A DNA stretch of 16,582 nt from an uncultured Caryophanales bacterium (GTDB taxonomy: Bacteria; Bacillota_I; Bacilli_A; RFN20; CAG-826). Made by a program: the position numbers and the translations under genes. Under the pieces are notes generated by a model. The model did no database searches. It was not told the origin of the DNA and saw only the letters and a program-made list of their open reading frames with translations. Where the stretch lies: the NCBI GenBank assembly GCA_947165725.1, contig CAMVBL010000023.1, forward strand, positions 1-16,582, in the 5' to 3' direction. Positions 9,424 through 16,358 of this stretch are shown piece after piece (within the stretch, counting starts at the first letter, position 1; every line of letters begins with the position of its first letter).

Positions 9424-10614
9424 ATGGACAAGAATATTGAAAGATTTATCCGCTACGCGAAGATTGATACACAAGCTGATGAAAATACAGGCACCACTCC
9501 TTCTACTGAAAAGCAGAAGAATCTTAGCCGTCTTTTAGTTAAAGAATTAAAAGAATTAGGTTTAGAAGATGCCTATATGGATGAATATGGTATCGTCTAT
9601 GCCCACCTTAATGGTGAAGGTGATGTTATTGGTTTAAATAGCCACGTTGATACCGCTTTAGAAGTCACTGATGAGAATGTTAATCCTCGCATCGTTACTA
9701 AATGGGATGGTAATGACATCATCTTAAATGATCAATATCGTATTTCCTTAAATCAATTCCCACATATGAAACAATTTATCGGCAAAGATTTAGTTGTTAC
9801 CGATGGCAATACATTATTAGGCGCTGATGATAAAGCTGGTATCGCTATTATTATGGCGGTACTTGATTATATTAAAGAACATCCTGATTTCAAACATCAC
9901 CCATTAGCGGTAGCTTTTACTGTTGATGAAGAAATCGGTGAAGGTCCAAAGCATTTCTCTTTAGAGAAAATGGGCGCGGATTATGCTTTCACAATTGATG
10001 GTGGCGCTGTTAATAGCATTGATATTGAAAACTTCAATGCACAACAATTAAGAGTGAAGATTGATGGTGTTTCAGTCCACCCAGGTGAAGGTAAAAATAC
10101 CTTAATTAACGCTCTTCAATTACAAGCGGAATTCATTAATATGCTTCCTCAAAAGGAAACACCATATTACGCTGATGAAGGATATTGGCACTTAACTTCA
10201 GTTAACGGCACTAGTGAACAAGTTGAATTTGTGGCTATTTTAAGAAACTTCTCAAGAAAAGCTTTAGAAGAATTAGACGCTAAGATTTATCAAATCAGAG
10301 ATGAATTATCTGCTAAATATCCTAAAGCCAAAATCAAAGTGGATATTTCTGAACAATATGAAAATATGAAACCATATGTTGATAAAGATCCTCGTCCAGT
10401 TAAGAAAGCGGAAGCGGCTCTTAGAAAACTTGGTATTGAACCTAAATTTGAACGTATTAAAGGCGGCACTGACGGTGCAACTTTCTCCAAGATGGGTTTA
10501 GTTACGCCAAACTTAGGTACGGGAAGTGGCAACCACCACGGCCGTTTTGAATATCTTTGCATCCAAGATTTCAACACGATGATTGAAATCGTTTTAGAAA
10601 TTATTAAAAGATAA
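9424..10614 (+). CDS. pepT: Peptidase T (tripeptide aminopeptidase)
   Basis: PepT is a cytoplasmic M20B zinc aminopeptidase that removes the N-terminal residue from tripeptides, recycling peptides taken up or released by proteolysis. The 396-aa length is normal. The two-metal centre is complete: His74 and Asp76 in NSHVDT, bridging Asp135 in LLGADDKAG, catalytic Glu169 and metal-binding Glu170 in DEEIGEG, Asp192 in TIDGG, and His372 in GNHHGRFEY. VHPGEGKNTLINA (about 218-230) marks the dimerisation-domain junction and GGTDGA the C-terminal catalytic region. The start follows GGGAGA. Its codons resemble those of neighbouring genes. The membrane-protein gene begins 37 nt downstream, with no terminator between. 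Confidence 0.95.
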   Translation: MDKNIERFIRYAKIDTQADENTGTTPSTEKQKNLSRLLVKELKELGLEDAYMDEYGIVYAHLNGEGDVIGLNSHVDTALEVTDENVNPRIVTKWDGNDIILNDQYRISLNQFPHMKQFIGKDLVVTDGNTLLGADDKAGIAIIMAVLDYIKEHPDFKHHPLAVAFTVDEEIGEGPKHFSLEKMGADYAFTIDGGAVNSIDIENFNAQQLRVKIDGVSVHPGEGKNTLINALQLQAEFINMLPQKETPYYADEGYWHLTSVNGTSEQVEFVAILRNFSRKALEELDAKIYQIRDELSAKYPKAKIKVDISEQYENMKPYVDKDPRPVKKAEAALRKLGIEPKFERIKGGTDGATFSKMGLVTPNLGTGSGNHHGRFEYLCIQDFNTMIEIVLEIIKR

Positions 10615-10616
10615 CT

Positions 10617-10645
10617 TTGAAGGTTTTTAAAATAAGGTCTACCAT
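10617..10645 (+). promoter_or_regulatory. Candidate promoter for the downstream membrane protein
   Basis: TTGAAG (10617-10622), a 17-nt spacer and TACCAT (10640-10645) give four of six matches in each box. The predicted start falls on or next to the ATG at 10652, which lacks a well-spaced Shine-Dalgarno site. Each box alone is weak; the exact spacing is the argument for it. Confidence 0.35.
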
Positions 10646-10651
10646 AAAATT

Positions 10652-11203
10652 ATGAGAAAGAGTGGCACACTACATATCATCCTCGAGATCGTAACGATTT
10701 TAAGTAACATCATCATTGGTGTGACCATTTTAACTTTCATTGCTTATCAGCATCAGGAAAGCTTAGAACTTAATAAATCATTTATCGGTTCAATTGTCTT
10801 AGCGATAGGCGCAACCGAAATGGTTGAATTCCTCTCACTAAAAATGCTTGGAAAATTACGTAATATACCTAACGCAATTGTGGCGGGATTATCAATGGTT
10901 CTTGGTGTGTTAATTATGGCGATTGATATGGAATTAGCGACCACGTGTGTTATTTGGGGTATTTGTAGCATCGCTTTCCAAGTCGTTAAAATCGCTAACG
11001 CTGGCTATAACATTCTTAAGCAACCATTCCTTAATATTGTCATTATTATTCTCTGTGTTACCGAGGCGATATTCTCCGTCTTCTTAATCACAAAGAATGT
11101 TGAAGCTTTAGATCACCATTTCATATTCATCGGCATCTCACTTCTCGTGGAAGCCTTCATATTGATTATCGAATTTATCATTCATCGCTATCAAACAAGA
11201 TAA
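10652..11203 (+). CDS. Polytopic membrane protein of unknown function (about six TM segments)
   Basis: This 183-aa protein is almost entirely hydrophobic. Likely membrane segments are at about residues 9-31, 43-62, 74-92, 95-114, 124-146 and 153-175, with short charged loops; the C-terminus HRYQTR is probably cytoplasmic by the positive-inside rule. There are no cysteine pairs, catalytic motifs or transport signatures. Its size and six-helix layout resemble HdeD/DUF308-type proteins, but I see no diagnostic motif and do not assign it. It lies 37 nt behind pepT and is followed at once by a strong terminator. The start lacks a good ribosome-binding site (AAGG lies too far upstream); a start at the next Met (residue 57) would delete two helices and is unlikely. 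Confidence 0.7.
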   Translation: MRKSGTLHIILEIVTILSNIIIGVTILTFIAYQHQESLELNKSFIGSIVLAIGATEMVEFLSLKMLGKLRNIPNAIVAGLSMVLGVLIMAIDMELATTCVIWGICSIAFQVVKIANAGYNILKQPFLNIVIIILCVTEAIFSVFLITKNVEALDHHFIFIGISLLVEAFILIIEFIIHRYQTR

Positions 11204-11208
11204 AAGAA

Positions 11209-11234
11209 AAGAGGACTACGTCCTCTTATTTTTT
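11209..11234 (+). terminator. Terminator between convergent genes (probably bidirectional)
   Basis: AAGAGGAC pairs perfectly with GTCCTCTT around a TAC loop, followed on the plus strand by A and six Ts. On the minus strand the same hairpin is followed by TTTTCTTTT, so it can serve the convergent gene too. The TAA stop of the minus-strand gene lies at the edge of the stem. Confidence 0.85.
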
Positions 11235-12161
11235 GGCTTTCTTTTCTTGTGAACGCTTATCATTGATTTCCTTCATTTCCGGTTCATCAATGAGCTTTTT
11301 ACCGTTCTTATTAGCCCAGTCCACACAGCCGTTTAATACGAGCTTTAAGAATGGACGTGGCACTTTGACAAGCATCTTAAGCGCGGCGTCGGTGAACTTA
11401 ACATCGGTATTGAGTCTATCCGCGGCATATCTAACTGATGAGATATCAACTTCTCTATTTGGAATTGCAATCGCGTCTGGCTTTTTGAAATCAGAACACC
11501 AGAAGTATTTACTATCTCGATAGCCCCAGTTGGTTGGTAATGGGCAGTAATTACTACGTGTCGCACCATTGATAATGGAGTTATAGTATTTCTCTTTAAT
11601 GAGGATGTGATCGATTCTTAAGATGAAGTGAGCGCCGAATTTAGAAGTTATACCATTGAAGTCGTGATATTTATAACCATCATAATCTTCTAATACTGGA
11701 TCATCTTGGGCATTATCTAATTCGCTCATCCATGTACATTCAAATACTTGTAATGCTTCATCGAGAATCTTTGGATATTTTTCTTCAGGATGTTCATCTT
11801 GTGATAAACCATCAACTGGAGTGAATCTAAAGTTTTTCATCTTTTCTTCTGGGGTATCACCTGGGAAGCCACAGTCAACGTGTTGAGCGAAGTTCTTTTT
11901 GCTATATGGTAAGAAATTAATTGTGCATTTCTTGTGTCTTAGTAAACCTTTTGCGGTATTAGATGTATTACGGCACTCTAATAGCATCGCGTAGAACTTC
12001 TTGCCTGCGATATAGTAAGGAAAGATTAATGAATAGGCACCATAGGAAGTTAAAGTACCATCTTCATTAAGTGTGCCAATTAAAGTTAATGGCATTGGAA
12101 AGAAACTGGAAGACTGGTAAAAATTATCAGTAATCCTAATACTTTTAAATTTACTGTTCAT
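11226..12161 (-). CDS. Flavin-reductase-like (FMN split-barrel) protein with a PCP-reductase-like C-terminus
   Basis: The N-terminal about 190 residues resemble the flavin reductase/flavoredoxin split barrel that binds FMN: PMPLTLIGTLNEDGTLTSYGA (about 23-42, the start of the barrel), ECRNTSNTAKGL (62-73) and KCTINFLP (78-85). Residues about 195-235 are a linker with a Trp/Tyr/Cys-rich stretch. From about 254 to 303 the protein reads FTDAALKMLVKVP, then WANKNGKKLI and a charged helix. By eye this resembles the small domain at the C-terminus of light-independent protochlorophyllide reductase subunit B, also found in non-photosynthetic anaerobes. The last 15 residues are very basic. No signal peptide is present. 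It probably acts as a cytoplasmic FMN redox or FMN-binding protein; the substrate is unknown. GAGG eight bases before the ATG supports the start. It is monocistronic. Confidence 0.72.
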   Translation of the reverse strand: MNSKFKSIRITDNFYQSSSFFPMPLTLIGTLNEDGTLTSYGAYSLIFPYYIAGKKFYAMLLECRNTSNTAKGLLRHKKCTINFLPYSKKNFAQHVDCGFPGDTPEEKMKNFRFTPVDGLSQDEHPEEKYPKILDEALQVFECTWMSELDNAQDDPVLEDYDGYKYHDFNGITSKFGAHFILRIDHILIKEKYYNSIINGATRSNYCPLPTNWGYRDSKYFWCSDFKKPDAIAIPNREVDISSVRYAADRLNTDVKFTDAALKMLVKVPRPFLKLVLNGCVDWANKNGKKLIDEPEMKEINDKRSQEKKAKK

Positions 12162-12179
12162 ATATGTAACCTCGTCACT

Positions 12180-12185
12180 ATTATA
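12180..12185 (-). promoter_or_regulatory. -10 box for the flavin-reductase-like gene
   Basis: TATAAT on the minus strand ends 18 nt before the ATG. No good -35 box lies at 16-18 nt. The transcript would have a leader of about 12 nt with the GAGG site at its very 5' end. An inverted repeat, CCTTTT/AAAAGG (12188-12193 and 12201-12206), lies between this box and the divergent TTGACA and could be an operator. Confidence 0.5.
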
Positions 12186-12206
12186 GCCCTTTTATTTATA
12201 AAAAGG

Positions 12207-12235
12207 TTGACAAAAAGTCGTTTAGGACTTAACTT
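12207..12235 (+). promoter_or_regulatory. Promoter for the MFS transporter/GDPD operon
   Basis: A perfect -35 TTGACA (12207-12212) is followed at 17 nt by TAACTT (12230-12235), only three of six to the -10 consensus. The strong -35 with a poor -10 suggests a promoter that relies on an activator or is kept low. The predicted leader is about 40 nt and contains the inverted repeat at 12250-12265. Confidence 0.55.
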
Positions 12236-12249
12236 GCTATTGGATGAAA

Positions 12250-12265
12250 GCGTTAGTTTTAACGC
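12250..12265 (+). promoter_or_regulatory. Inverted repeat in the transporter leader (possible operator or cre-like site)
   Basis: GCGTTA-GTTT-TAACGC is a perfect six-base inverted repeat just after the predicted transcription start and 16 nt before the ATG. Its left part, with the flanking bases, reads TGAAAGCGTTA, matching the first 11 positions of the catabolite-responsive element consensus, but the right end does not. It could be a LacI-family operator, a degenerate cre acting as a roadblock, or simply an RNA hairpin. Confidence 0.4.
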
Positions 12266-12281
12266 AGAAAGATAGGTAATT

Positions 12282-13799
12282 ATGGAACAAACTGTTCAGA
12301 ATCAATCTACGTTTAAGTTGAATTACAAACGTACATTTTTAATTGGCTTTGCATTCTTTGGCATTTTGCTTTTATGGCAAGTTTATGACTTATGGTGCCC
12401 AACATTTTTAAGTGAAATGTTCGCAAAAGCATTCTATCCAGAATATGAAACACTCCGTCAAGTTAATACTCCTGAGGCTATTGCCCAATGTGGCGATATC
12501 ATCAAGAAAGTCCAATACCCTGTCGGTATTATGATGGCTATCGATAACATTGCCGCATTAATCTTAATGCCAGTATTTGGTCATTTATCAGATAAAACAA
12601 ACACCAAGATTGGTAAACGTATGCCATATATTTTAGTTGGCACATTCGTTTGCTCTATCGCTTTCCCATTTATTCCTGTTTTATTCCATTTCAATCAATT
12701 AGCGGGTGTCATCGTCATGATGGCGGTTGTTGTCTTATTTGCGATGATGTATAGAAACCCAGCGGTTGCTTTAATGCCAGATATCACCCCAAAACCATTA
12801 CGTAGTAAGGCAAATGGTATTATCAACATCATGGGTTACATCGGTGGCGCATTCGCCACTGTCGTCGGTTTGGTATTTGTTTTAAGCAATTACTTAGGCA
12901 CTGCTGTCGCACCAAAAGATGACGCTCAATTAGGCTGGATTAAAGGCCTATATAAACCACACACATGGGCATATGATAACATTTGGGCGGTTATGGGACC
13001 ATTCCTTGTCGCCTCTGTTTTAATGCTCGTTAGCGCTATTGTCTTATTCATCCTTGTTAAAGAAAACAAGATTAGAGAAGAAATGAAAGATGAATTAGCG
13101 AGAGGTGAAGCCGTTAGTGAAACCGCGGATAAAGTTGATGACGATAAACCATTAAGTGAAGCTAATAAGATTATGTTATTCCTTATCTTAGGCGCTGAAT
13201 TTTTCTGGTTTATGGCGGATAATGGTATTTCCACATTCCTTAATAACTATGTTATTTATGGTACGCAGTCTGAATCTACGAGCACAATGGTCTTAACCAT
13301 CTTAGGTGGTGTCGGTAGCGTCGCTGGTTTTGCAGTCGGTGGCATTATTGCTAGTAAAATCGGCCGTAAATGGACGTTATTTGGTGGCTTAGGATTAGCG
13401 TTATTCTGTTATGCCATATGGGCCATCTTAACGTTTGCAATTGGTTTACCAGAAGGTTCTATCCCAGTTTGGTTATATATCATTTGGTTAATTAAAGGCT
13501 TTGGCATGTCCTTAGTCCACGTCAACTCCTTCCCAATGGTCGTCGAATTATGTAATAGCAAAAAGATTGGTAGATTCACTGGTTACTACTACGCCGCTAG
13601 CATGGCCGCGCAAACAATCACCCCAATTGCCTTAGGTTCATTATTATTTATTGACGGCTTTGACTGGAGATTCTTACCAGTGTATGCTGGTGTCTGTATT
13701 GTTATCTCCTTAGTGGTTTTCTTCTTTGTGAAGAATGTTAAAACCACAAAGACAACATTTGCAAAAGGTTTAGAAGCTTTAGGAGAAGTAGAAGAATAA
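12282..13799 (+). CDS. MFS transporter, sugar:cation symporter type
   Basis: A 505-aa integral membrane transporter with about 12 predicted helices in two halves joined by a charged cytoplasmic loop (about 262-294). The loop after the first helices contains GHLSDKTNTKIGKRMPYI (100-117), the SD...GKRxPY variant of MFS motif A seen in sucrose/maltose (SLC45-like) and glycoside-pentoside-hexuronide symporters. The equivalent second-half motif is IGRKW near 360. An unusual extracytoplasmic segment of about 40 residues (39-78) with acidic residues and a Cys follows helix 1. It lies 6 nt upstream of a glycerophosphodiester phosphodiesterase gene and shares its transcript, so the cargo may be a phosphodiester or polyol rather than a disaccharide. 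The ribosome-binding site is weak (AGG). Family is firm; substrate is unknown. Confidence 0.82.
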   Translation: MEQTVQNQSTFKLNYKRTFLIGFAFFGILLLWQVYDLWCPTFLSEMFAKAFYPEYETLRQVNTPEAIAQCGDIIKKVQYPVGIMMAIDNIAALILMPVFGHLSDKTNTKIGKRMPYILVGTFVCSIAFPFIPVLFHFNQLAGVIVMMAVVVLFAMMYRNPAVALMPDITPKPLRSKANGIINIMGYIGGAFATVVGLVFVLSNYLGTAVAPKDDAQLGWIKGLYKPHTWAYDNIWAVMGPFLVASVLMLVSAIVLFILVKENKIREEMKDELARGEAVSETADKVDDDKPLSEANKIMLFLILGAEFFWFMADNGISTFLNNYVIYGTQSESTSTMVLTILGGVGSVAGFAVGGIIASKIGRKWTLFGGLGLALFCYAIWAILTFAIGLPEGSIPVWLYIIWLIKGFGMSLVHVNSFPMVVELCNSKKIGRFTGYYYAASMAAQTITPIALGSLLFIDGFDWRFLPVYAGVCIVISLVVFFFVKNVKTTKTTFAKGLEALGEVEE

Positions 13800-13805
13800 T
13801 TAAAT

Positions 13806-14507
13806 ATGAAACCATTATGTATCGCGCATCGTGGTAAGCACGATAAATACTTTGAAAATACATTAAACGCTTTTAAAGAAGCGGGAAAAGGTGAATTCTT
13901 TGGTATCGAAACTGATATTCATTTAACCAAAGATAACTATTGGGTTGTCCACCATGACCCAGACTTCTTAAGCAATGGGCAAAAATACGTCATCGCAGAC
14001 ATGACAAAAGACGAAGTCATCAAGTTGTACTTAGATAACGAGCAAGATGATAAAGAGGCTTATATTCCGCTTTTTGAAGATTATTTAAAGATTTGTAAAG
14101 AAAGTGGTAAACGCCCTATCATTGAATTCAAACCTAAAAACCCAAAAGGCAAGTATTTAAAGAAACTCGCCAAATATATTGATGAATATATGGGTTTAGA
14201 GAATGTTACATTCATTGCCTTCTATCCTTGGCCGCTCATTAAGCTAAGAAATAAATATCACAAAAGAGTGCATCTCCAACTTCTATTAGAAGAAGGTCAC
14301 TATAAGATGCTTTATAAGTGGGCAAAATTCTTCAAAATGGATATCGATATTGAAGATAGATTATTAACGCAAGATCTCGTTGATATCTTCCACAAAAAGA
14401 ATCTTAAAGTTAATGTCTGGACAGTGGATGATGAGAAGATGCTTAGAAAATTAGAGGACATGGGTGTTGATTATATCACCACTAACATCTTCCAACAAAA
14501 GGACTAA
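13806..14507 (+). CDS. Glycerophosphodiester phosphodiesterase, cytosolic UgpQ type
   Basis: The enzyme hydrolyses glycerophosphodiesters to glycerol-3-phosphate and an alcohol, using a TIM barrel and a divalent metal. The 233-aa sequence has the complete active site. His8-Arg9 are in IAHRG, Glu17 in ENTLNAF, Glu35 and Asp37 in GIETDIHLTKD (metal ligands), His50 in VVHHDP, Glu107 in IIEFKPK, and Trp205 in VNVWTVDD. The C-terminal GVDYITTN is the last barrel strand. No signal peptide is present, so it works on imported or internal diesters, in keeping with the transporter gene 6 nt upstream. There is no good Shine-Dalgarno site; translation probably depends on coupling with the transporter gene. 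A terminator follows closely. Confidence 0.92.
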   Translation: MKPLCIAHRGKHDKYFENTLNAFKEAGKGEFFGIETDIHLTKDNYWVVHHDPDFLSNGQKYVIADMTKDEVIKLYLDNEQDDKEAYIPLFEDYLKICKESGKRPIIEFKPKNPKGKYLKKLAKYIDEYMGLENVTFIAFYPWPLIKLRNKYHKRVHLQLLLEEGHYKMLYKWAKFFKMDIDIEDRLLTQDLVDIFHKKNLKVNVWTVDDEKMLRKLEDMGVDYITTNIFQQKD

Positions 14508-14515
14508 ATCAAAGC

Positions 14516-14540
14516 AAGGCTGACTATGTCGGCCTTTTTA
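14516..14540 (+). terminator. Rho-independent terminator behind the GDPD gene
   Basis: AAGGCTGAC pairs with GTCGGCCTT (nine pairs, one G-U) around a TAT loop, and the right arm runs into five Ts. It starts nine bases after the stop codon. Confidence 0.9.
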
Positions 14541-14573
14541 TTTCAAATATTTGACACGACTCTTTTGTAATAT

Positions 14574-14602
14574 TTAACAAATTTTACAAAGTATTGTATT
14601 AT
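14574..14602 (+). promoter_or_regulatory. Promoter of the lipoprotein gene
   Basis: TTAACA (14574-14579), a 17-nt spacer and TATTAT (14597-14602) each match consensus at five of six positions. The start is expected near 14609. A TTGACA occurs further upstream (14551-14556) but has a poorer -10 partner. Confidence 0.7.
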
Positions 14603-14635
14603 CATTTTATCTAGAAACGAGAAAAGGGGATTACT

Positions 14636-15163
14636 ATGAAAAAGATTTTAGTATTTGGTTTAACCGCTTTATCAACATTCGCTTTAATGGGTTGCGATAT
14701 GATCACTGGTTTATTTGAAAAATCATATAACTACAATGATTTCAAAGCTTTATTAGCTGATCGTAAATTATCATTCAAAGCCGCAAAAGCTACCGCTGAA
14801 ATTGATAAAGATGGTGATAAATCCACTATTAACTACACTTATAAAGATGGTGAATGGAAATACAAGAGTACCATTCTTTCTGCAGAAGTTGAACTCACTG
14901 AAACATTAGATGTTGTTACTGATGCTAAGGCTTGTGAACTCTCCGCTGCTTTAGTGGATAAAAATGTAGATGATTTATTCAAATTTTATGCCAAAGGAGA
15001 TGCTTATCGTATTACTGCAGAATACAAAACAGACGAAGAACAAATCAAATTGGAATATAAGTATGGTGCTGATGGTTTAGTTACTTATAGATATAACAAA
15101 AACACAGATTTAAAATCTGTTAAAACAACCGAAAAGAAAATCAACTATACCTATTCTAAATAA
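14636..15163 (+). CDS. Small lipoprotein, function unknown
   Basis: A 175-aa secreted protein. The N-terminus has two lysines, a hydrophobic core and the lipobox ALMGC, with Cys20 as the lipidated residue after signal peptidase II cleavage, so the mature protein is anchored on the outer face of the membrane. The mature part is about 155 residues, acidic and lysine-rich, with alternating short hydrophobic strands (STINYTYKDGEWKYK, IKLEYKYGADGLVTYRY, KKINYTYSK) that suggest a beta-sheet fold. I recognise no domain. AAAGGGG lies nine bases before the ATG. It is transcribed alone from a good promoter, and its last 13 nt overlap the end of the convergent HAD gene. No binding-protein motif or transporter partner is present. 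Confidence 0.78.
   Translation: MKKILVFGLTALSTFALMGCDMITGLFEKSYNYNDFKALLADRKLSFKAAKATAEIDKDGDKSTINYTYKDGEWKYKSTILSAEVELTETLDVVTDAKACELSAALVDKNVDDLFKFYAKGDAYRITAEYKTDEEQIKLEYKYGADGLVTYRYNKNTDLKSVKTTEKKINYTYSK
15098..15120 (-). terminator. Possible terminator for the HAD gene, inside the lipoprotein CDS
   Basis: On the minus strand ACAGATT pairs with AATCTGT around a TTA loop, followed by G and five Ts. It lies about 30 nt after the HAD stop codon. The stem has only two G-C pairs, so it may be weak or a coincidence of AT-rich coding sequence. Confidence 0.35.
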
Positions 15164-15939
15164 GATTTAAGTAACTTAGTTAAATCTGCAATTGAATCAA
15201 TTATAAAGGTTGGCTTACGGTCAGCCTTTTTAAATTCTTCTAAAGTGGTTTCCCCGCTTAATACAGCAACTGTATCTACACCAGCGTTAAGACCAGCGAC
15301 AATATCTGTATAGTAGCGGTCTCCAACCATCATGGTTTCTTCCTTAGTAACACCAAACTTTTCCATGACTTGATAAATCATTGTTGGTTCTGGTTTTCCT
15401 AAGAAAATAGGTGCTTTATCAGTGCACATCTCAATCCATTTGCAAAGTCCACCACAATCTGGGATATAGAATCCATCCTCAATTGGACAGCGATAATCCA
15501 TATTAGTGGCAATGAATTTGCTACCTTTTTGTATATATAAACATGCGGTCTTTAATTCGTCATAAACTAATTCGGTATCAAATGACGCTAAAACGACATC
15601 AGGTATTTCTTCTTGATAAGTTTCAATAAGTTGGAAATGTTTCTTTAATTCCTCTTTAAATGATTTCACGCCTAACACATAAAGAGTTTTAGCTTGTTGA
15701 TCTTTTAGATACTTAATTGTGGTATCAATGGATGAATAGAAATTATCTTCATTGCAGTCGATACCCATTCTTTTGATTTTATCAACATAGAACGCTAAGG
15801 AGTGGGAAGAATTGTTAGTCAAAAAAACAAACGATATTTCGTTTTGTTTAAAATATTCGAATGTTTCTTTTGCGCCTTTAAATAAACGCTCACCGAGATA
15901 GACGGTGCCGTCCATGTCAAGGCATATAAGCTTTTTCAT
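15151..15939 (-). CDS. HAD-superfamily (NagD-like) phosphatase
   Basis: A 262-aa HAD-IIA phosphatase, the group that includes NagD and phosphoglycolate/p-nitrophenyl phosphatases and uses a large C2 cap domain. Motif I is LDMDGT (nucleophile Asp8, acid Asp10), motif II is FLTNNSS (Thr41), motif III is Lys182 in GKPEP, and motif IV is MVGDRYYTDI (Asp207, Asp212). The cap spans about 80-170 and contains TNMD and PDCGG, typical of the NagD group. It is cytoplasmic and Mg-dependent by family; the substrate is not predictable. It lies 11 nt after the H1-like gene in the same direction with no visible ribosome-binding site. Its 3' end overlaps the convergent lipoprotein gene by 13 nt and contains that gene's probable terminator. 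Confidence 0.9.
   Translation of the reverse strand: MKKLICLDMDGTVYLGERLFKGAKETFEYFKQNEISFVFLTNNSSHSLAFYVDKIKRMGIDCNEDNFYSSIDTTIKYLKDQQAKTLYVLGVKSFKEELKKHFQLIETYQEEIPDVVLASFDTELVYDELKTACLYIQKGSKFIATNMDYRCPIEDGFYIPDCGGLCKWIEMCTDKAPIFLGKPEPTMIYQVMEKFGVTKEETMMVGDRYYTDIVAGLNAGVDTVAVLSGETTLEEFKKADRKPTFIIDSIADLTKLLKSYLE
15205..15231 (+). terminator. Terminator for the lipoprotein gene, embedded in the HAD CDS
   Basis: On the plus strand AAAGGTTGGC pairs with GTCAGCCTTT (ten pairs, two of them G-U) around TTACG, and the right arm runs into five Ts. It lies 41 nt after the lipoprotein stop but within the 3' coding region of the opposing HAD gene, where the complementary bases encode KADRKPTF. Confidence 0.65.
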
Positions 15940-15950
15940 TTATGAATCAA

Positions 15951-16295
15951 CTATTTCTTAGCGATTTTGCCTTTATTAGCACCTTTTGAGTTATGCGCTA
16001 AAATTGCACGACCAGTGTTTTCTGCTCTTTCTTTAGCATAGGCTTCACCTTCGGCTTTTGTGGCGAATGTCTTAATGACTTTGTCACTACCTGTGATGAA
16101 GAGTTGCCATTTGCCATCTTCTCTCTTTGAGAGGTGGTAAGAAGCATTAGCGCTTGGACCGGCTTTCTTTGGAGCGGCTTTTGGAGCTGGCTTTTTAGCT
16201 GGTTCAGCTTTCTTTGGAGCTGGTTTAGCAGCAGGCTTTTTAGCTGGTGCTGGTTTCTTTGGTGCTGGCTTGGCAGCTGGTTTTTTTGCTGGCAT
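15951..16295 (-). CDS. Histone H1-like Lys/Ala/Pro tract fused to a DUF2188-type domain
   Basis: The 114-aa protein has two parts. Residues 1-47 are low-complexity and consist of imperfect repeats of AKKPA and KPAPKK, like the C-terminal tail of eukaryotic histone H1 and bacterial HctB/AlgP-type DNA-binding tails. Residues about 52-110 (YHLSKREDGKWQLF, then FATKAEGEAYAKERAENTG, then LAHNSKG) resemble the DUF2188 fold, a short beta-beta-alpha-beta unit seen in many small bacterial proteins. The protein is strongly basic and probably binds DNA or RNA, perhaps as a nucleoid protein; this is inference. It has its own consensus promoter and an AAGGGG ribosome-binding site. The HAD gene follows after 11 nt. 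The repeats mean the tract length may vary between strains. Confidence 0.8.
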   Translation of the reverse strand: MPAKKPAAKPAPKKPAPAKKPAAKPAPKKAEPAKKPAPKAAPKKAGPSANASYHLSKREDGKWQLFITGSDKVIKTFATKAEGEAYAKERAENTGRAILAHNSKGANKGKIAKK

Positions 16296-16321
16296 GATAA
16301 TATTTCCCCTTATTTATATTA

Positions 16322-16351
16322 ATTATAGAAATAAAGTTTCATTATTGTCAA
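16322..16351 (-). promoter_or_regulatory. Consensus promoter of the H1-like/HAD operon
   Basis: Perfect TTGACA (16351-16346), an 18-nt spacer and perfect TATAAT (16327-16322) lie on the minus strand. With both boxes perfect, high constitutive expression is expected, in keeping with an abundant nucleoid-type protein. The TTGACA starts a few bases after the stop codon of the upstream small gene. Confidence 0.85.
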
Positions 16352-16358
16352 AAAAGTA

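Noticed and set aside
16134..16322. Plus-strand open frame rich in Trp, Phe and Ser
   Set aside because: It is the antisense reading of the Lys/Ala/Pro repeat tract, which gives Trp/Phe/Leu-rich artefacts.
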